The notes beneath the pieces are model-generated. The model had not been told where the DNA came from and searched no databases. It worked only from the letters and a program-made list of their open reading frames with translations. The translations under genes and the position numbers were made by a program. Source: Calcarisporiella thermophila CBS 279.70 (lineage: Eukaryota > Calcarisporiellomycota). Taken from it: a stretch of 64,000 bases of DNA. The stretch is taken from positions 333,928-397,927 of the forward strand of contig NW_027192206.1 in the NCBI RefSeq assembly GCF_041956535.1, in the 5' to 3' direction. Position 1 is the first letter of the stretch; each line of letters opens with the position of its first letter. Below, piece after piece: positions 13,780 to 27,596 of this stretch.

Positions 13780-16025
13780 AGTGCTAGATGATTACTGGAG
13801 GAAAAAAAAACAGATGGCTATTATTGGATGATTGAAAATGGGGATTTTCTAATGAGGAATGTTCTCGTTAGGGTGAACAACCTGTAAAGAGAAAAAAAAA
13901 AATATTAGACCAAAACAAATTTTATTTATAGGGAAGATTAGTGAGGCGCAGCATCTTGGTTGACTACTCAGTTCGATATCACAAAAAGTTCCATATTATG
14001 ATAATATACTTTAATTAAATATTGGTTAAAAACCCATAGCCTAATGAAAATATGAAAAAAAACATACATTAATGTTGGTACGCAGAGTATCCCGACCTAT
14101 AATTCTCACCAATGTCCACCACAATTGATGCATAATATGCAAAGCCGTTATACCTGTTGTGCCCTGATTTGCACATATAAATTATTAACCCATTCATCGA
14201 TAATGTACGCGAAATTACAAATATACAGAATAGGCAACAACTAGAAGAAATGATTAACTTGAAACTGCCTTAAAGCAATTTCTATATATATTGAACTATA
14301 TTTCTTCTCTGCGATGTCAGGGGGCGATGTTTTACATCCCGACTTTTATTTTATTTTATTTCAGGTAGTAATAGGTTATGTGAATTTTCAGACTCTACTG
14401 CTGCGTTTTCGAGTTGAGCTTTCATTTTCTCAAAAATTCCATGAGACACGATGATGATTAAAAATAAAGATGAAATAACATGGCGTCAAGAGGGTATTTC
14501 TGTAGGGTTAACCTGTTTTATATGTGTAGAATGGAGCCAATAAGATAATACAAAAAACGTCCTAGCACTGGCACTGTTAGCCCTAGTCGCACTTTAAAGG
14601 GTCATGATCGAGCGACACCATGCTCAGGCTTTCATGCATAATAGGTTGGTAGCAGCAGCAACTCTATTACTTATTGTACATATAGTCGCAGGTAACACTC
14701 CACCGTTATTGAACATTGAGACGCATTTAACGTATTGCTCAATGGCAATGAAATGCTTTTCTCAAGCTAGACACATTAGGCATATATACAGACGTTTTTT
14801 AAAAAGATGAAGTATTCTCAAGTTGATATATATCCGAACTCTGCATCTGCATAGTTCGAATTACAACATGACTTATTATAAAGGATTTGGGTTTTCATTT
14901 TTAGTGTAATAAGAGGAGGGCTTTTAGCTTTTCGAAGAGAAAACCAGTGACGGAAGCCCTTTCTTCTTAGAAGGACTCTTCGCCATAGGGGAAAGTACAT
15001 AGAGAGAATTGTCTGAAGAATTTATAGACGAGTTTGTCACATGTATAGGGTCATTGTCCTACAAATAAATTGGCGACGTATTATTCAAAGCGGGGAGCCA
15101 ATATTCTGGCTTGGGTTTAGCGGAGTCGAAGACGAAATGAGGATGGATCCCTGCAAAGCGAGCTCTAGCAAATGCTCGATGATGTTGTTGGCAAATCGTG
15201 GTAGAATTCACCGTGGGAACCCTGAATTTGGCTCTTTAGTAAAGTCAAGATATAGGATAAATGGAGATGGCCTCTCCAATGGGGATTTATTCTAGTGCAG
15301 TCATCGTCTTTCCCTGAAGAGTATAGTCGGATGTGGTCCATGCAATGGAGACGAAGCTTCTCAAGGGACTCCAGGCGGAAGTTCAACAGGGTTTTCAGAG
15401 CTTGCGGGTTTCTCCCACGGCACTAAGAGTTAAGGCTCTTATCTGCGTGGTGGCTCAGCCCTTGGAGCACTCCAGGATTACGCTGGGGCTCAGCGCTCGG
15501 TGGTGGTCCCCTCTTGCCTGCAGGGCTTACTCCGCGCCTCGGCGACGGCGTGCTTATATAATGTCAGCCGAATAGGTCGGTGAGTTTCCATACGATGAGC
15601 ACAAAATGTCAGCTGCCTCATTTGTGAGATGCGATTATCAGCATCGATAAATTTCAGCTTGCGCAACATTTTCACATGCACATGTTTCCATTCTCTTGGA
15701 CCAAGTTTATCACTGCGTCTAATCGATAGCACATGACTAGGTAAAAATTTTTGTTTTTCGTGAGAATTTATTAGTGTTATCTCTCTCGATCAATTTTTAA
15801 TTATTTTTCTAAAGGTATTTTTCCCTCAGTCGGTTAACTACTTGTTAACAAATGACACAAGATTTCTTTTTCTCCCTCTTTTTCCGCCCTTAGCCAACTC
15901 GACCTTGCCCCGCTCCCAAACATCCAAATCATCTTAATTAATTGCCCATTCTTGCCCATTTTCGCTTTCCTCCCAACCTCGCTTGAGTTTCCCCATTTTC
16001 TCCACACCGCCCCACCAATCAAATA
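13780..16025. other. Long gene-poor region
   Basis: About 2.2 kb with no gene I can defend. The part next to tubulin (13780-14100) has A-runs and is probably its promoter and leader. Short ORFs occur on both strands (14604-14810, 15041-15295, 15165-15386, 15490-15732). None has a recognisable domain or intron-joined extension. The stretch 15300-15570 is clearly more GC-rich than its flanks and could be a relic or a regulatory island. A pyrimidine-rich stretch (about 15860-16020) precedes the CSL start. Confidence 0.45.
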
Positions 16026-17873
16026 ATGCCAGAACAACAGCCAAACCAACAGTCCGCGTCCATATCCCACATCTCCACGCCCCGGAAGCTCACTGACGCA
16101 CTCCCGCTTGTAGCTGCTGTGCTGCCTGCACAAGATGAGCCCTTCTCGGACCACAAGAACTGGCGCCGCATCCAGCACTCTTCCACCTACTCTCCTCTCC
16201 CCTGTCATCCATCTTCTCGCCGAACTTCACATCCAAATGCCGGAATGGAATCCCTGCTTGCTGCTATCGATAATCTCGCCGACGCACCCTTCCACCCAAG
16301 TCTAACTCGGCGTGCTCGTGCGTCCGCCAAGGCCCAGAAGAATCAACAGCAAAACCATCAACAAGGCTACCGGCATATACCTTCACCTAATTCCAGCTTA
16401 CCACTTGATGATTCCCCTTGTGGCACGGGGGGCAAACGGGCCAATTCCCCTCCCGTCATGTCGATTGCCTCGCTCTTGGATTCGCCCTCACCGCATTCCT
16501 CATCACCAAACGAACTTAGCCAAGTGGAGCGGTCAGTGGCATCTATTCTTGTAGCCACAGCTTCTAGATCGAGTCCCACGGATATCAACACAGAGCAGGA
16601 GAAGGCCTACAACGGAAAGCAGGATTCAAAGATCAGAAAACGATCTCGAGCCGACTCTGGGGCTATGTCAGAGCGGGAGAATCGAATCGTTAAACCCCGG
16701 CACTCTCCTGCTCCCACTCCGGGTACTTTTCGTGTTATATGCCAGCATGCGTCGGTTGCACAGAAATCCTACGGCGGCGAGAAACGATTCTTGTGCCCGC
16801 CCCCTGTAGTGCGCATACAAGGATTCAATGGAGTTGAGCGGCCGCATGCGGTCCTCTCGGTGATAGGCGAGGGGGTCTCGCAGGAACAGAGCACTCCCCT
16901 TGGTACCAACCTCACGGGTATGTTCAAATACTTGCATGTCAGCGCTGCCAAATCCAAGCAATTTCGCCTGCATCTATGCCTTGAGACAAGTTCAACGAAG
17001 CTTGCGGCCGACTCCGCACCCATAACCATTATCTCAAAACCATCGAAAAAGACCGCAAAGGCACGTAATGTCTCTACTTGCGTGCTCTCCAACTCGCGGG
17101 TCTCTCTTTTTAACCGCATCAACTCACAAACCGTTCGTACTAAATACATGTCTGTCGAAGCTGGAAGACTTTGTGCCAAAAACAGCAGCTGGTCGGCCTT
17201 TTGCATCCGCGTGTTGAATACAGAGTCAGCTTCAAGCCAAATGAGCCCAGAGCAGGAGCAGGAGCACGAGAGAGATAAAGATGAAGAGCATTCTCAGGGT
17301 GAAGAGATGGGCATCACACTGCACACGTCGGACGAACACGATGAGCAGGAAGTCCAAGAAGATAAAGGACCGTCCCCTCAAAATGCTGCTCTGGAGGAAG
17401 AAGCAAAAGGAGGAGTCGAGCCTCCCAAAAAGAGACACAAGAAAAAGGCTGAATCAAATGACACCATCAGCGCTAGCATTCCCTTGCTTTCATGTGCCCC
17501 AGTGCTCTATGGCACCGAGATCGAGCTATTTGATCCCGATACGGGCGTTTCCACCGGCCCGCTCATTGTTCGCAAGGTAGAGAAGGGACGCGTGGCGCGT
17601 AACGTCCGAGGGCCAGTAAGCCAAATGCAAAAAGTGGCCCTGCAACGTGTTGGTTCTGACCGTGAATATTTAAGCGCGTCACCGAGCACTTCGTCAGACG
17701 AGGAGCGCCACACGCAAGATGGGTCAACCTTCCTCAGCTTCCAGCGTTCCCGCATGGTACATCGTGAGGGCGAGATTCGTGGTGAAGAAGAGATGGGCGA
17801 CTTACTATGCTGGACAATTGTGGGTATCTCTGAATTCGAAGCCGTATGCCAAACCTCAAGTAGTCAAGAGTGA
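16026..17873 (+). CDS. CSL (RBP-Jkappa/Su(H)) family DNA-binding protein lacking the C-terminal domain
   Basis: CSL proteins bind GTGRGAA-type sites; fungal members (Cbf11/Cbf12 of fission yeast) act without Notch. Single exon, 615 residues. Residues 1-230 are Ser/Pro-rich and disordered. The Rel-like N-terminal domain begins near residue 235 (FRVICQHASVAQKSYGGEKR, FLCPPPVVRIQG). The DNA-contact motif ALFNR/SQT of the beta-trefoil is seen as SLFNRINSQTVRTKYMSVEA, then WSAFCIRVL. An acidic insert (about residues 405-470) interrupts the beta-trefoil. The domain resumes with PLLSCAPVLYGTEIELFDPD and GPVSQMQKVALQRVG, and the protein stops soon after LCWTIVGISEFE, where other CSL proteins enter the Ig-like C-terminal domain. 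No downstream exon restores that domain. Intron-free and GC-richer than most neighbours. Confidence 0.85.
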   Translation: MPEQQPNQQSASISHISTPRKLTDALPLVAAVLPAQDEPFSDHKNWRRIQHSSTYSPLPCHPSSRRTSHPNAGMESLLAAIDNLADAPFHPSLTRRARASAKAQKNQQQNHQQGYRHIPSPNSSLPLDDSPCGTGGKRANSPPVMSIASLLDSPSPHSSSPNELSQVERSVASILVATASRSSPTDINTEQEKAYNGKQDSKIRKRSRADSGAMSERENRIVKPRHSPAPTPGTFRVICQHASVAQKSYGGEKRFLCPPPVVRIQGFNGVERPHAVLSVIGEGVSQEQSTPLGTNLTGMFKYLHVSAAKSKQFRLHLCLETSSTKLAADSAPITIISKPSKKTAKARNVSTCVLSNSRVSLFNRINSQTVRTKYMSVEAGRLCAKNSSWSAFCIRVLNTESASSQMSPEQEQEHERDKDEEHSQGEEMGITLHTSDEHDEQEVQEDKGPSPQNAALEEEAKGGVEPPKKRHKKKAESNDTISASIPLLSCAPVLYGTEIELFDPDTGVSTGPLIVRKVEKGRVARNVRGPVSQMQKVALQRVGSDREYLSASPSTSSDEERHTQDGSTFLSFQRSRMVHREGEIRGEEEMGDLLCWTIVGISEFEAVCQTSSSQE

Positions 17874-18545
17874 AATATTTCACAAATATTAGTGTTGACA
17901 GAGTTTTGTTCTGCCCAGTCTTATTATTATTACTAAATCGAGAATAATTAGTAAAAATTTTTTTATCGAGATTACGTTTTGTATTGTTTTTTTATCTATG
18001 TTGAACAATTTTAATATCTCCGTATTTTTATTATTTTATCGAAGTTTTTTTATTTTGTTTGCCCACAATGCACTTATCATGATCCGAGTTTTGTTATATA
18101 AACGCAAACGATCAAGTGTAATCAAGAAAATATTCATTGATGTTTGGGAGGCGAAAGATTCACCAAAGTTATTAGTCTATAAAAAGACTACAATTTCCAT
18201 AAAGAGCCGCTATTTTTTGTCCCTTCAAAATGTGCAATTAAAGTCGTTACAATTACCAAATATTTGTTGAAAATGTGAACCAATATTATGTAAGGTATTC
18301 TGGTGCCTTTTACTCCACTAACATAAGAGTTTGTTTTTACTGCTCCAGGAGATAGTCCCAGATTACGGAGATGGTATTGCCATTACCATAACCGTTGCTA
18401 TCTACCATAGCCGTATCCATAATTCAGATTTGAATTGAAATCCTCATTCAATCTAATTAAGAGACCTGTGACGACATCAGATTGATTTGATTATACAATT
18501 TATTAATTAATAAATAGCGTTGCCCATTGTTTAGCGTGTCAACCA
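17874..18545. other. AT-rich intergenic region
   Basis: About 670 bases between CSL and mL62. T-rich just after the CSL stop. The ORF at 17998-18270 is low-complexity and has no recognisable domain. Nothing else seen. Confidence 0.5.
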
Positions 18546-19425
18546 ATGCATGGTATATTTGTCGGAAGAAGCCTGGGTGCTCTCTCTATCGTGAATTATT
18601 CCCGCCATGCCTGCATTTATAAGTTAGCAAAGGTGCCTACATTAATTCTCGTGAACAGAGACTATTCGTCAACGGGGGATGACCAATTTCCATGGGATTT
18701 CGAAACAGCCGAGAACTGGCGTCGTAATTTTACTCGAGATAAAATCCCAAGAGGTAAACGCGTGTGCAGCCAATATTGAAATGATATGATTGTAAATCCA
18801 CTTAATAACGAAATCAAATGATTAGACACATTAAAAATCACTTTCAGCAGGAGTCGAGGACCCGGTGGACAGAATGTCAATAAAGGTTATTAGATGGATT
18901 GTTTATAAGCTCCAAATTTCATTTCTAAATGTTAGCATTTTGGTTCAATTAGTCTCCACAAAGGTGGATGTACGCTTTTTGCTGGACGAAGCGCAGTGGA
19001 TACCCAAGTATGCAAGAGAAAAATTAAAAGAAATAGTGAGTATCTCTGTTCTATTCCATTATGGATAAATTCCTAATTAACTTGCTATAATGTAGAGTCA
19101 TAATCGCATTAACAAGAAAGGAGAATTTGTGATGACTTCAGATAGGACCCGATCACAGGCTCAAAATCTCGAAGACTGCATTAATAAGCTACACGACGAA
19201 GTTCTGCAGGCCGTTGAAGTGCCAAGAGAGCCCGATGAGGAAACACTCAAGCGTATTCAGAGATTGTAAGTATATCTGACTGAAAAAATCTCAATTTATA
19301 TAGAAACGATATGTTTACATTACATACTTGGTAGAAAGCTTGCAGAAAAACAAAGATTAAAAGAGAGCAAAAAACATCATTCAAGCAAGAAGGCATCAAG
19401 ACGAACTAGAGGAACTGATGATTGA
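18546..19425 (+). CDS. ICT1: Mitochondrial peptidyl-tRNA hydrolase ICT1/mL62 family
   Basis: Class-I release-factor-like protein that frees stalled peptides; in mitochondria it is part of, or associated with, the large ribosomal subunit. Five exons: 18546-18753, 18826-18885, 18953-19035, 19096-19265 and 19335-19425, giving about 203 residues. Using the acceptor at 18825 restores DTLKITFSRSRGPGGQNVNK, with the catalytic GGQ, and rules out the nearer CAG acceptors, which break the frame. The domain continues VSTKVDVRFLLDEAQWIP and IRSHNRINKKGEF-like sequence (SHNRINKKGEFVMTSDRTRS). The basic Lys/Arg tail (KESKKHHSSKKASRR) is the ribosome-binding end. The N-terminal 50 residues look like a mitochondrial presequence. 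Confidence 0.93.
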
Positions 19426-19574
19426 AACCCAAGTCATATTGTATAAACCATTTGGAATAGAATATTTGTCTGAATAAAGCATAGATATACTTTCGATTGT
19501 GTGGCTTAGACTTTTTCATTACATTTTAACTGCTTTGAAAATCCTATTGCTTTTCATATACAGCTCTAAATAAA

Positions 19575-21470
19575 ATGGCCTCAGCACTTGGCGGCAAACT
19601 TAGCAGAGAAGATTATCGGCGGCAAAAGGATCTTGAAGCGGCTCGAAAGGCTGGAACTGCACCAGCTGAAGTCGATGAGGAGGGTCGGGAGATTAACCCA
19701 CACATTCCTCAATATATTTCCAAGGCTCCATGTTTGTATTCACAAGCTATTTAAATTACAAAAGAGAAACAATGTATCTAAATGATTAAATTTTATAATT
19801 TTAGGGTATCTCGACACTGGGGCCCCTTCACTTAAACATCAGCGCAATCAGAAGGAGGCGGAGCAAAGAGATATCATTGATTTAGATGCACATCGTAGAC
19901 GTGGCAAGGCAGTAAGTAGTTGTTTAACAAGATCAATTTATTGAGTGGGTTATTCATCGATGATACTTTCATATAGGGCCCAGCAGCAACTAAATATCGC
20001 AAAGGTGCCTGCGAAAATTGTGGTGCAATGACTCATAAGACTCGAGATTGTGTGGAAAGACCCCGAAAGCTTGGCGCCAAATGGACACAGAAAGATATTA
20101 AACCAGATGAGTTGGTGGCAGATGTGGATGTGAACGATTATGATGCAAAACGAGATCGTTGGAGCGGATATGACGCAGCTGCTCATATGAAAATTATGGA
20201 AGGTAATTGAATGCGATCTATGTTTTGATCTTAGAATTAAAAGAATCATATATTGTATATTTACTCAACTTCCTCTTCTATAATACAGAATATGAAAAAA
20301 TCGAGGAAGCTCGGCGAAAACTGAAAGCAAATCAACTAGATAAAGAGGGCCCGTCAAGCACCGCGGAGGCGAAGAAGATCTCTAAACATGGAGAATTTAT
20401 GTCAGATGATGAGGATGGAGATGACGAGGAAAGATATGCAGAACAGGCTGACATGGTCGGTCAAAAAGTGGATACCAAGTCTCGCACAACGGTTCGGAAT
20501 TTGCGTATTCGTGAAGATACGGCCAAATATTTGCTCAATCTTGATCTGAATTCGGCATACTACGATCCTAAGACTCGGTCCATGCGTGATAACCCTAATA
20601 AGGATGTACCTCCTGAAGAGGTATGTATCATTAAAAAATTCTTTAGGCAAATGGCAGAGATGTTCTAATTTTTCTGAATATTCTTAGGCCGTGTTTGCAG
20701 GAGATAATTTTGTTCGATACACTGGCGAATCATCAAAGATGGCTCAGGTGCAAATGTTTGCGTGGGAGTCGTCGGAACGTGGTGGTGATGCTCATCTTCA
20801 AGCAAATCCCACCCAAGCGCAACTTTTACATAGTGAATATGTAAAGAAGAAGGAGCAGCTCAGGGCGTCGGTACATGACTCGATTTTAGCTAAATACGGC
20901 GGGGAAGAACACTTGAAAGCTCCACCAAAAGAACTCCTACTTGCTCAGACTGAAAACTATGTCGAGTATTCCCGGACGGGTCGTGTTATAAAAGGTCAGG
21001 AGCGTGCCAAGGCTAAATCCAAATATCAAGAAGATGGTAAACACCTTTTTGCCAAATTAATAATTCAGGATTTCAATTGACATGTGTTTCCTGCGCTTCT
21101 AGTGCTTATCAATAATCACACTGCTGTATGGGGATCTTTCTGGGCGGACGGGCGATGGGGCTACAAGTGTTGTCGATCCTTTATAAAAAATTCATATTGC
21201 ACCGGGCTTGAAGGAATTGAGGCAGCTAATGCATCCAATCTCTTGACTTCCTCAGCTGAACAGAGCGAAGAGCCTGCTCGCTCATTAGTTGAATTGCACC
21301 AGGAACAGCAAAAAGAACAGAAGAAAAAGGGTAAAAGAAAAGCAGAAAATGACCGAGACGAAGATAGTATTCGACGCAAGGTGTTTGACATCAGCGATGA
21401 GCAACTGGAAGATTACCAGAAAAGCCGGCAACACTATGATGATCCTATGGCGAATTATGTTGATAAATAG
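19575..21470 (+). CDS. SLU7: Step-II splicing factor SLU7
   Basis: SLU7 acts in the second catalytic step of splicing and in 3' splice-site choice. Six exons: 19575-19731, 19805-19911, 19977-20202, 20289-20620, 20688-21036 and 21103-21470, giving about 512 residues. It has the SLU7 opening ([38 protein letters not shown]), the CCHC zinc knuckle [14 protein letters not shown], and [16 protein letters not shown] followed by [12 protein letters not shown]. The core has [20 protein letters not shown] and the C-terminal half ends [16 protein letters not shown]. The last 90 residues are a Lys/Glu-rich tail. Only about 150 bases separate it from ICT1 upstream. Confidence 0.96.
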
Positions 21471-21926
21471 CGTTTTTTTTTAACGTTTATTAGTAAACAT
21501 AATAAATAACTTATGTATATCTGAGTGTAAATAGAAGCAGTTTCGTATTGTTTTTGAGTTAGTCCGTGTAATCAGAGAGCTTACCATTGCCAACTTTTGT
21601 TCAAGATATAATGTCCTATATAACGACGAAGTTTAAATGCACGTATATGTCTTGAATTCTCACCAAAAATCGCCACCCAAGGGCGAAAGAATTGCTCTGC
21701 TATAGATATTATATATCCAAATGTCCCCATGAAAAGATTTATTCCAATCTCTTTTAGTATATCCAACATTCCGATTAAATATTTAAATAGTCAATGGAAA
21801 ATAAAATCGATGGAAGAAACAAGAGTTTAAATAGTATAAATATAATATAACTTAGTATTCACGACTTTGAAGAGCATAAAAGGTATCAGAGTTGAAGGAG
21901 GTTGATAAACTGTTTATAGGAATCTG
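21471..21926. other. Intergenic, tail-to-tail
   Basis: AT-rich spacer between the convergent SLU7 and mannosyltransferase genes. A T-run (21474-21482) follows the SLU7 stop, then AATAAA near 21502. A 62-codon antisense ORF at 21581-21769 has no recognisable features. Confidence 0.45.
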
Positions 21927-23251
21927 CTATGCCTCAATAAATTCCTTCAAGCAACTAAATGAATGATAATCGAAGTTCTCGTCAAGGCGACATGTACATG
22001 TTTTAAAAACCTTGTAGGATGAAGGACAGTGAGTAAATGGGTGGAGGCGGTAGCCGATATCATTCCACCAGTAGACTTGGTCTTTTCGCAAGAGTAGTAC
22101 CGCTGCAATGGATATCATCATAGCATCACCCCTTAATAAATTGTATTGTAATGATTAGCGCTAATCACAAGAAACGGACAGGAAGAAAAATTACCATCTC
22201 TCATAAAAGATCCCTCCATTTCGGTCGAAATAATTAAAAAGTTCAGTATACTTATCACTGCGGAAATAGCTTAAATCACCCATCTTACAAAACCAGTCAG
22301 CAAATTAATAATGTTTCATTTGAAATTCATAAGAATAATGTCACTTACTATGAAATTTGTCCACATATGGCAGAGATTGAATTTCCCTCTTTCGTCTATC
22401 ATGAAATTAGACAATCCACCTGGGTGATGGAATGGTAACTCAGGATGCAGAGAGGCATATTCCATAGATTTTTCCCAAAGAGTAGGTATGGTTTTCTCGT
22501 ATTCATGCAGGCTGATCGAAAAAGTCATCTTGATATCACGTTCCTTCATAAACTCAAAGGGATCGTACAAAATATCACACATGTATTCTGTTCCAGCCTC
22601 TATACGCCAAAAATAGTCCAACTCCTTCATGATGGGATGGCTAATAAAGGGCAATCTTAACTATAACCAGTAGATATATTAAAAGATAGGGGCAAGTTAC
22701 CGAAATATAAGGCCAGTGAAGAATCTAGATTGAAATCTGTAGTCTTCACTTTCTCCGAGAATGACATTGGTCATATTCTTGCGAACTTCTCGGGCAAGGT
22801 CGCGATCAATCCATTCGGGATAGCCCCACAGTTCCGAAGGTATTCTGATAAACTCGATATTACCAGAGGTGAGCGCACTTGTGTACTCGCGAAATTCGGT
22901 TGACAATTCTGTATCATATTTCAAGTTATAGGTTCAACTGTTTAATACGATGCAATATCAAGTACCTTCATCGCTGAATATAATGTAGGGATATCGTCGG
23001 TTCTTATTGAATGAATCTTCTATATTACGAATCGTAATACGCATTTTTTGTAACTGGTCGTTCCGTGCATGGGTTATAAAAGCTGCCTTGAGCCTTGGAT
23101 TCGGATGGTATAAGCGGTAATGGGGAGCATTATTGCGAGATCCGGCCACAGAATCCTGCCTCAAGCTTAAGTTGTTCGAAAGCTGGAGGCTAAAAACAAT
23201 GAATAGAGCTACAATACATCCTACTGAGATGATGAAAGCTCGTCGTGACAT
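21927..23251 (-). CDS. GT15 alpha-1,2-mannosyltransferase (Kre2/Mnt1/Ktr family)
   Basis: Golgi type-II membrane enzyme that adds alpha-1,2-mannose from GDP-mannose to O- and N-glycans. Five exons: 22966-23251, 22701-22908, 22349-22640, 22195-22283 and 21927-22131, giving about 359 residues. A short cytoplasmic tail and one signal anchor lie at residues 6-24 (FIISVGCIVALFIVFSLQL). Family motifs in order are AAFITHARNDQLQKMRITIR, YPYIIFSDE, ELWGYPEWID, DYFWRIEAGTEYMCDILYDP, FHHPGGLSNFMIDE, GDLSYFRSDKYTELFNYFDR, GGIFYERWGDA and DIGYRLHPFTHCP. The ERWGDA motif spans the last splice junction, which supports the model. Which Ktr paralogue this is cannot be told. Confidence 0.93.
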
Positions 23252-23934
23252 TTTCCAGTAGAATTCTCAAAGCTTTTTCGCACTACCAAGCATTATTTTA
23301 ACTCGAAATGTGACTTCTGTCCACTATTTACGATGCTTTAAATAACTGTAATACTATCACATAGATTACAATCACTTTCAAAAGATTTTCTTGTCATTTC
23401 AAATAGGCAGGTAGTATAATTGGCAGCCTAATGTATTTCACTTAAAATACAGTAAAGGGATTTAATCTATAAAAGCACTGTATTATTCAATAGTTGTACA
23501 TTCAAATGCGGTCATTTCAGTCGTGAGGAGAGTTGTTGTTTAAAGCAATAGCCGAATTAGTTACTATAATAGGTGCGTTTTATATAAGGTAAGAAAACTG
23601 GAAATTTGAACAAATCTAGAGCGTCAACTTTGAAGGGGGAGGAAAATCCGTCCTCTGTGTGAATCGTATTTTTGCACAGCTTCTCTTTTTCCAAATACTG
23701 TGGCGCTAAATGCGCCGGATGACAGGGTAAATAATAAATAGTTCATTTGAGTATAAAGAATTTGTGAAGCTTAAATCTCCCCGAGATATCATTGTGAGAC
23801 CTGTGATGTCTCGGTTTGGACCGAAATGAACGGTGAATTGGGAGAGCTAAGCCTTAAAATCCAGCAAGGCAGTTTGAAAAGCTCTGGTTGTAGCTCTATA
23901 GATTCATCCTGTGATTTAACCCGTAAAATATATC
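23252..23934. other. Divergent promoter region (GT15/CaMK)
   Basis: About 680 bases between divergent starts. It contains a 44-codon upstream ORF (ATG at 23826, stop at 23958-23960) that overlaps the kinase start out of frame. No RNA gene seen. Confidence 0.5.
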
Positions 23935-25554
<1,620 letters not shown>

Positions 25555-25972
25555 CCTTCTAATTCAATCTCTTGATTATTTCAGTTTGAATATCAATATA
25601 TTCTCAATCTTTTCATTTAGTTTATTCCAAAATTATTGAATTTTTTATGTTGTTTATTCTTTTTTGTAATTACAACTGCATATTTAATTTATATTTTTTT
25701 ATTTTTTTATTACATGATTTGCGATAATATGTAATCCTAATGGGCTTCATTATTATTATTCTTTCACTGATTGATCCATTTTTTCTATATATTATCTGCG
25801 ACTATTGAATTATCATTCTTATGCTCTCTTTTTTTTTCAGGTGCAATCACATTTAAAGTGGTCTTTACAGACATAGACCCGTATTCACTTTTCTCATGTG
25901 CAAAGAAATAGATACGATAATTAATGTGTTTGATGTAAGTTTACTAAATATTGGATTTTTACACGATCTCTT
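25555..25972. other. T-rich intergenic, tail-to-tail
   Basis: About 420 bases of T-rich DNA between the convergent CaMK and Sed5 genes, with poly-T runs near 25690 and 25830. These fit 3'-end and termination signals for both. No gene seen. Confidence 0.45.
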
Positions 25973-27404
25973 TCAACTCACAAATGTGAAAACAACAAAG
26001 AAAACAATAACAGTTGCAAAGACCTAGGCATAAAGCAGCGGTTAAAGATGGTTAATAACATGTCAGATTGTATAAACTACCTTTAGCATCAGCCAACGAT
26101 TAGAAGAAATACTCGCATAATATTTAAGAAGCTCCTTCTGCGCATTGCTCACGTTCATCTCAATATCGTCGACATCCTGATCAATGCTAGTGAATAAACC
26201 AATGTAAATTTTCATGTATCTTTTCTGTGTCCCTTTTTTCTTATTGAAATAGCCTACCGCTGTACAGTTTCGCGTTGTTCTGCGACCATTTGTGCTAGCT
26301 GTTGGAAAATACTCCCAAGCTCGGCGATAGTTGATTCGATAGACTGGATTGCAGTGGAGCGGCTCTCGATATAATTAGTCTATAAATATTAGGGATCAGA
26401 AAGCATTGACAAATAAAGCCGAAATTGCGTCGTACATCTTGTTCTGTAATCAGTAGTTGGCTCTGTTGTTGATATTGCTGGGCTGGGTTTTCGGTAGATG
26501 GCGTTGCCAGATCAATGGCTAAGTAATCATTTTTAGAGGTGCTATTTCGTCGATTAAGGTTATAGAGAGGTGAATCTGGCATAGGGCAAATTGAAATGAA
26601 TCAGACATTAAGTTCATATCCAAAATAAATCAGATATATACCTGACATGGTTCGTGAGGGAGTTGATTCTGGCGAGGTGAGCATGAACTGTTCTTGACGG
26701 CTCTTGGATTGTTTAATGTTCTAAATAACAAGGCATTAGCCTATTGTCTATCTCTTCTAACCCCATGTATTTTACCTGTGTGCGTATTTCAAGGACATCT
26801 TTAAAGCTCATAGAAAGATTGGCTAGCTTTGACTGTAGCAGGACTACGATGTTAGCCGAGTTCTCTGCGGCCTGTTTGCTGGTGACCTTGCGTTTTGAAT
26901 CGCGAACGTATTGTTGAAGCAGTGCAATCTGTTTATTCAGCTTTGCGATTTCTTGCTTGATGATATTGGTGAGTTCCTATAGCAATAAAAAGATTATGAG
27001 AATGAATAGATCAAATGTTTTGTCAAGCATGCTGCTTACACTAATTTCTACGGGTTTATCATCAAAAAGAGTTTTTCGTTTTGCCACTGTTCTTACCAAT
27101 TGATTGCCAAAAAGTAGCAGATAGAAGGTAGCAATTAGTCAATGAGTGGATGCATTAATTATAAAGAGAACCAGAAAGATGATCTGATATAACACTAACG
27201 TTTTGCCAGTTTGTCAAGCTTTGATGAGGTGGAATTGATGTCTCGGGAAATTGCAAGAGCAATACGAATAAATTCGCTTTTTGGTACTAACGGATGGTGA
27301 TCATTTGCAGATGGCCGTTTGAGGTCGGGAGAAGGACGCTCGTTCCTTGAACGCAAACTAGTAGTGTTAACGATAGCGGAAAATTCATGAGTTCGATCTT
27401 TCAT
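25973..27404 (-). CDS. SED5: Syntaxin-5/Sed5 t-SNARE
   Basis: Qa-SNARE of the cis-Golgi for ER-Golgi fusion. Eight exons, about 27200-27404, 27040-27086, 26776-26976, 26642-26720, 26436-26575, 26258-26379, 26081-26186 and 25973-26023, sum to about 316 residues. The N-terminus DRTHEFSAIV matches the Sed5 peptide region that binds Sly1. Joining exons 1 and 2 rebuilds KLAKLAKRKTLFDDKPVEIS, a Sed5 hallmark. The SNARE helix runs through YIESRSTAIQSIESTIAELG, IFQQLAQMVAEQRETVQRID and DVDDIEMNVSNAQKELLKYY, including the zero-layer Gln. The last exon supplies the membrane anchor (VFATVIVFFVVFTFVS), and the protein ends there. The anchor exon was not in any long ORF and was found by splicing. Confidence 0.93.
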
Positions 27405-27596
27405 ATTTTAGTTGTATTTTTTTTTTCTTTCTACGATTTATCGATGCAAGTATAAGGAATCTCTAACAGGTGAAGAATAGAGAATGCACGGCCAAATTAA
27501 AGACGGTCACAAGGTGGCTATTTCGAAATTTACGGCGGACAAATGATATTGGAAAATTACAAAATCAAGTTGTAGTGTAAATTTATTAAAATATAA

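Noticed and set aside
15490-15732. Possible gene on the minus strand in a GC-rich patch
   Set aside because: No domain, no joining exon and no conserved motif; may be a relic but cannot be supported.
23405-23450. tRNA-like GGTAGTATAATTGGCAG string
   Set aside because: No acceptor stem, anticodon arm or T-loop could be folded around it.
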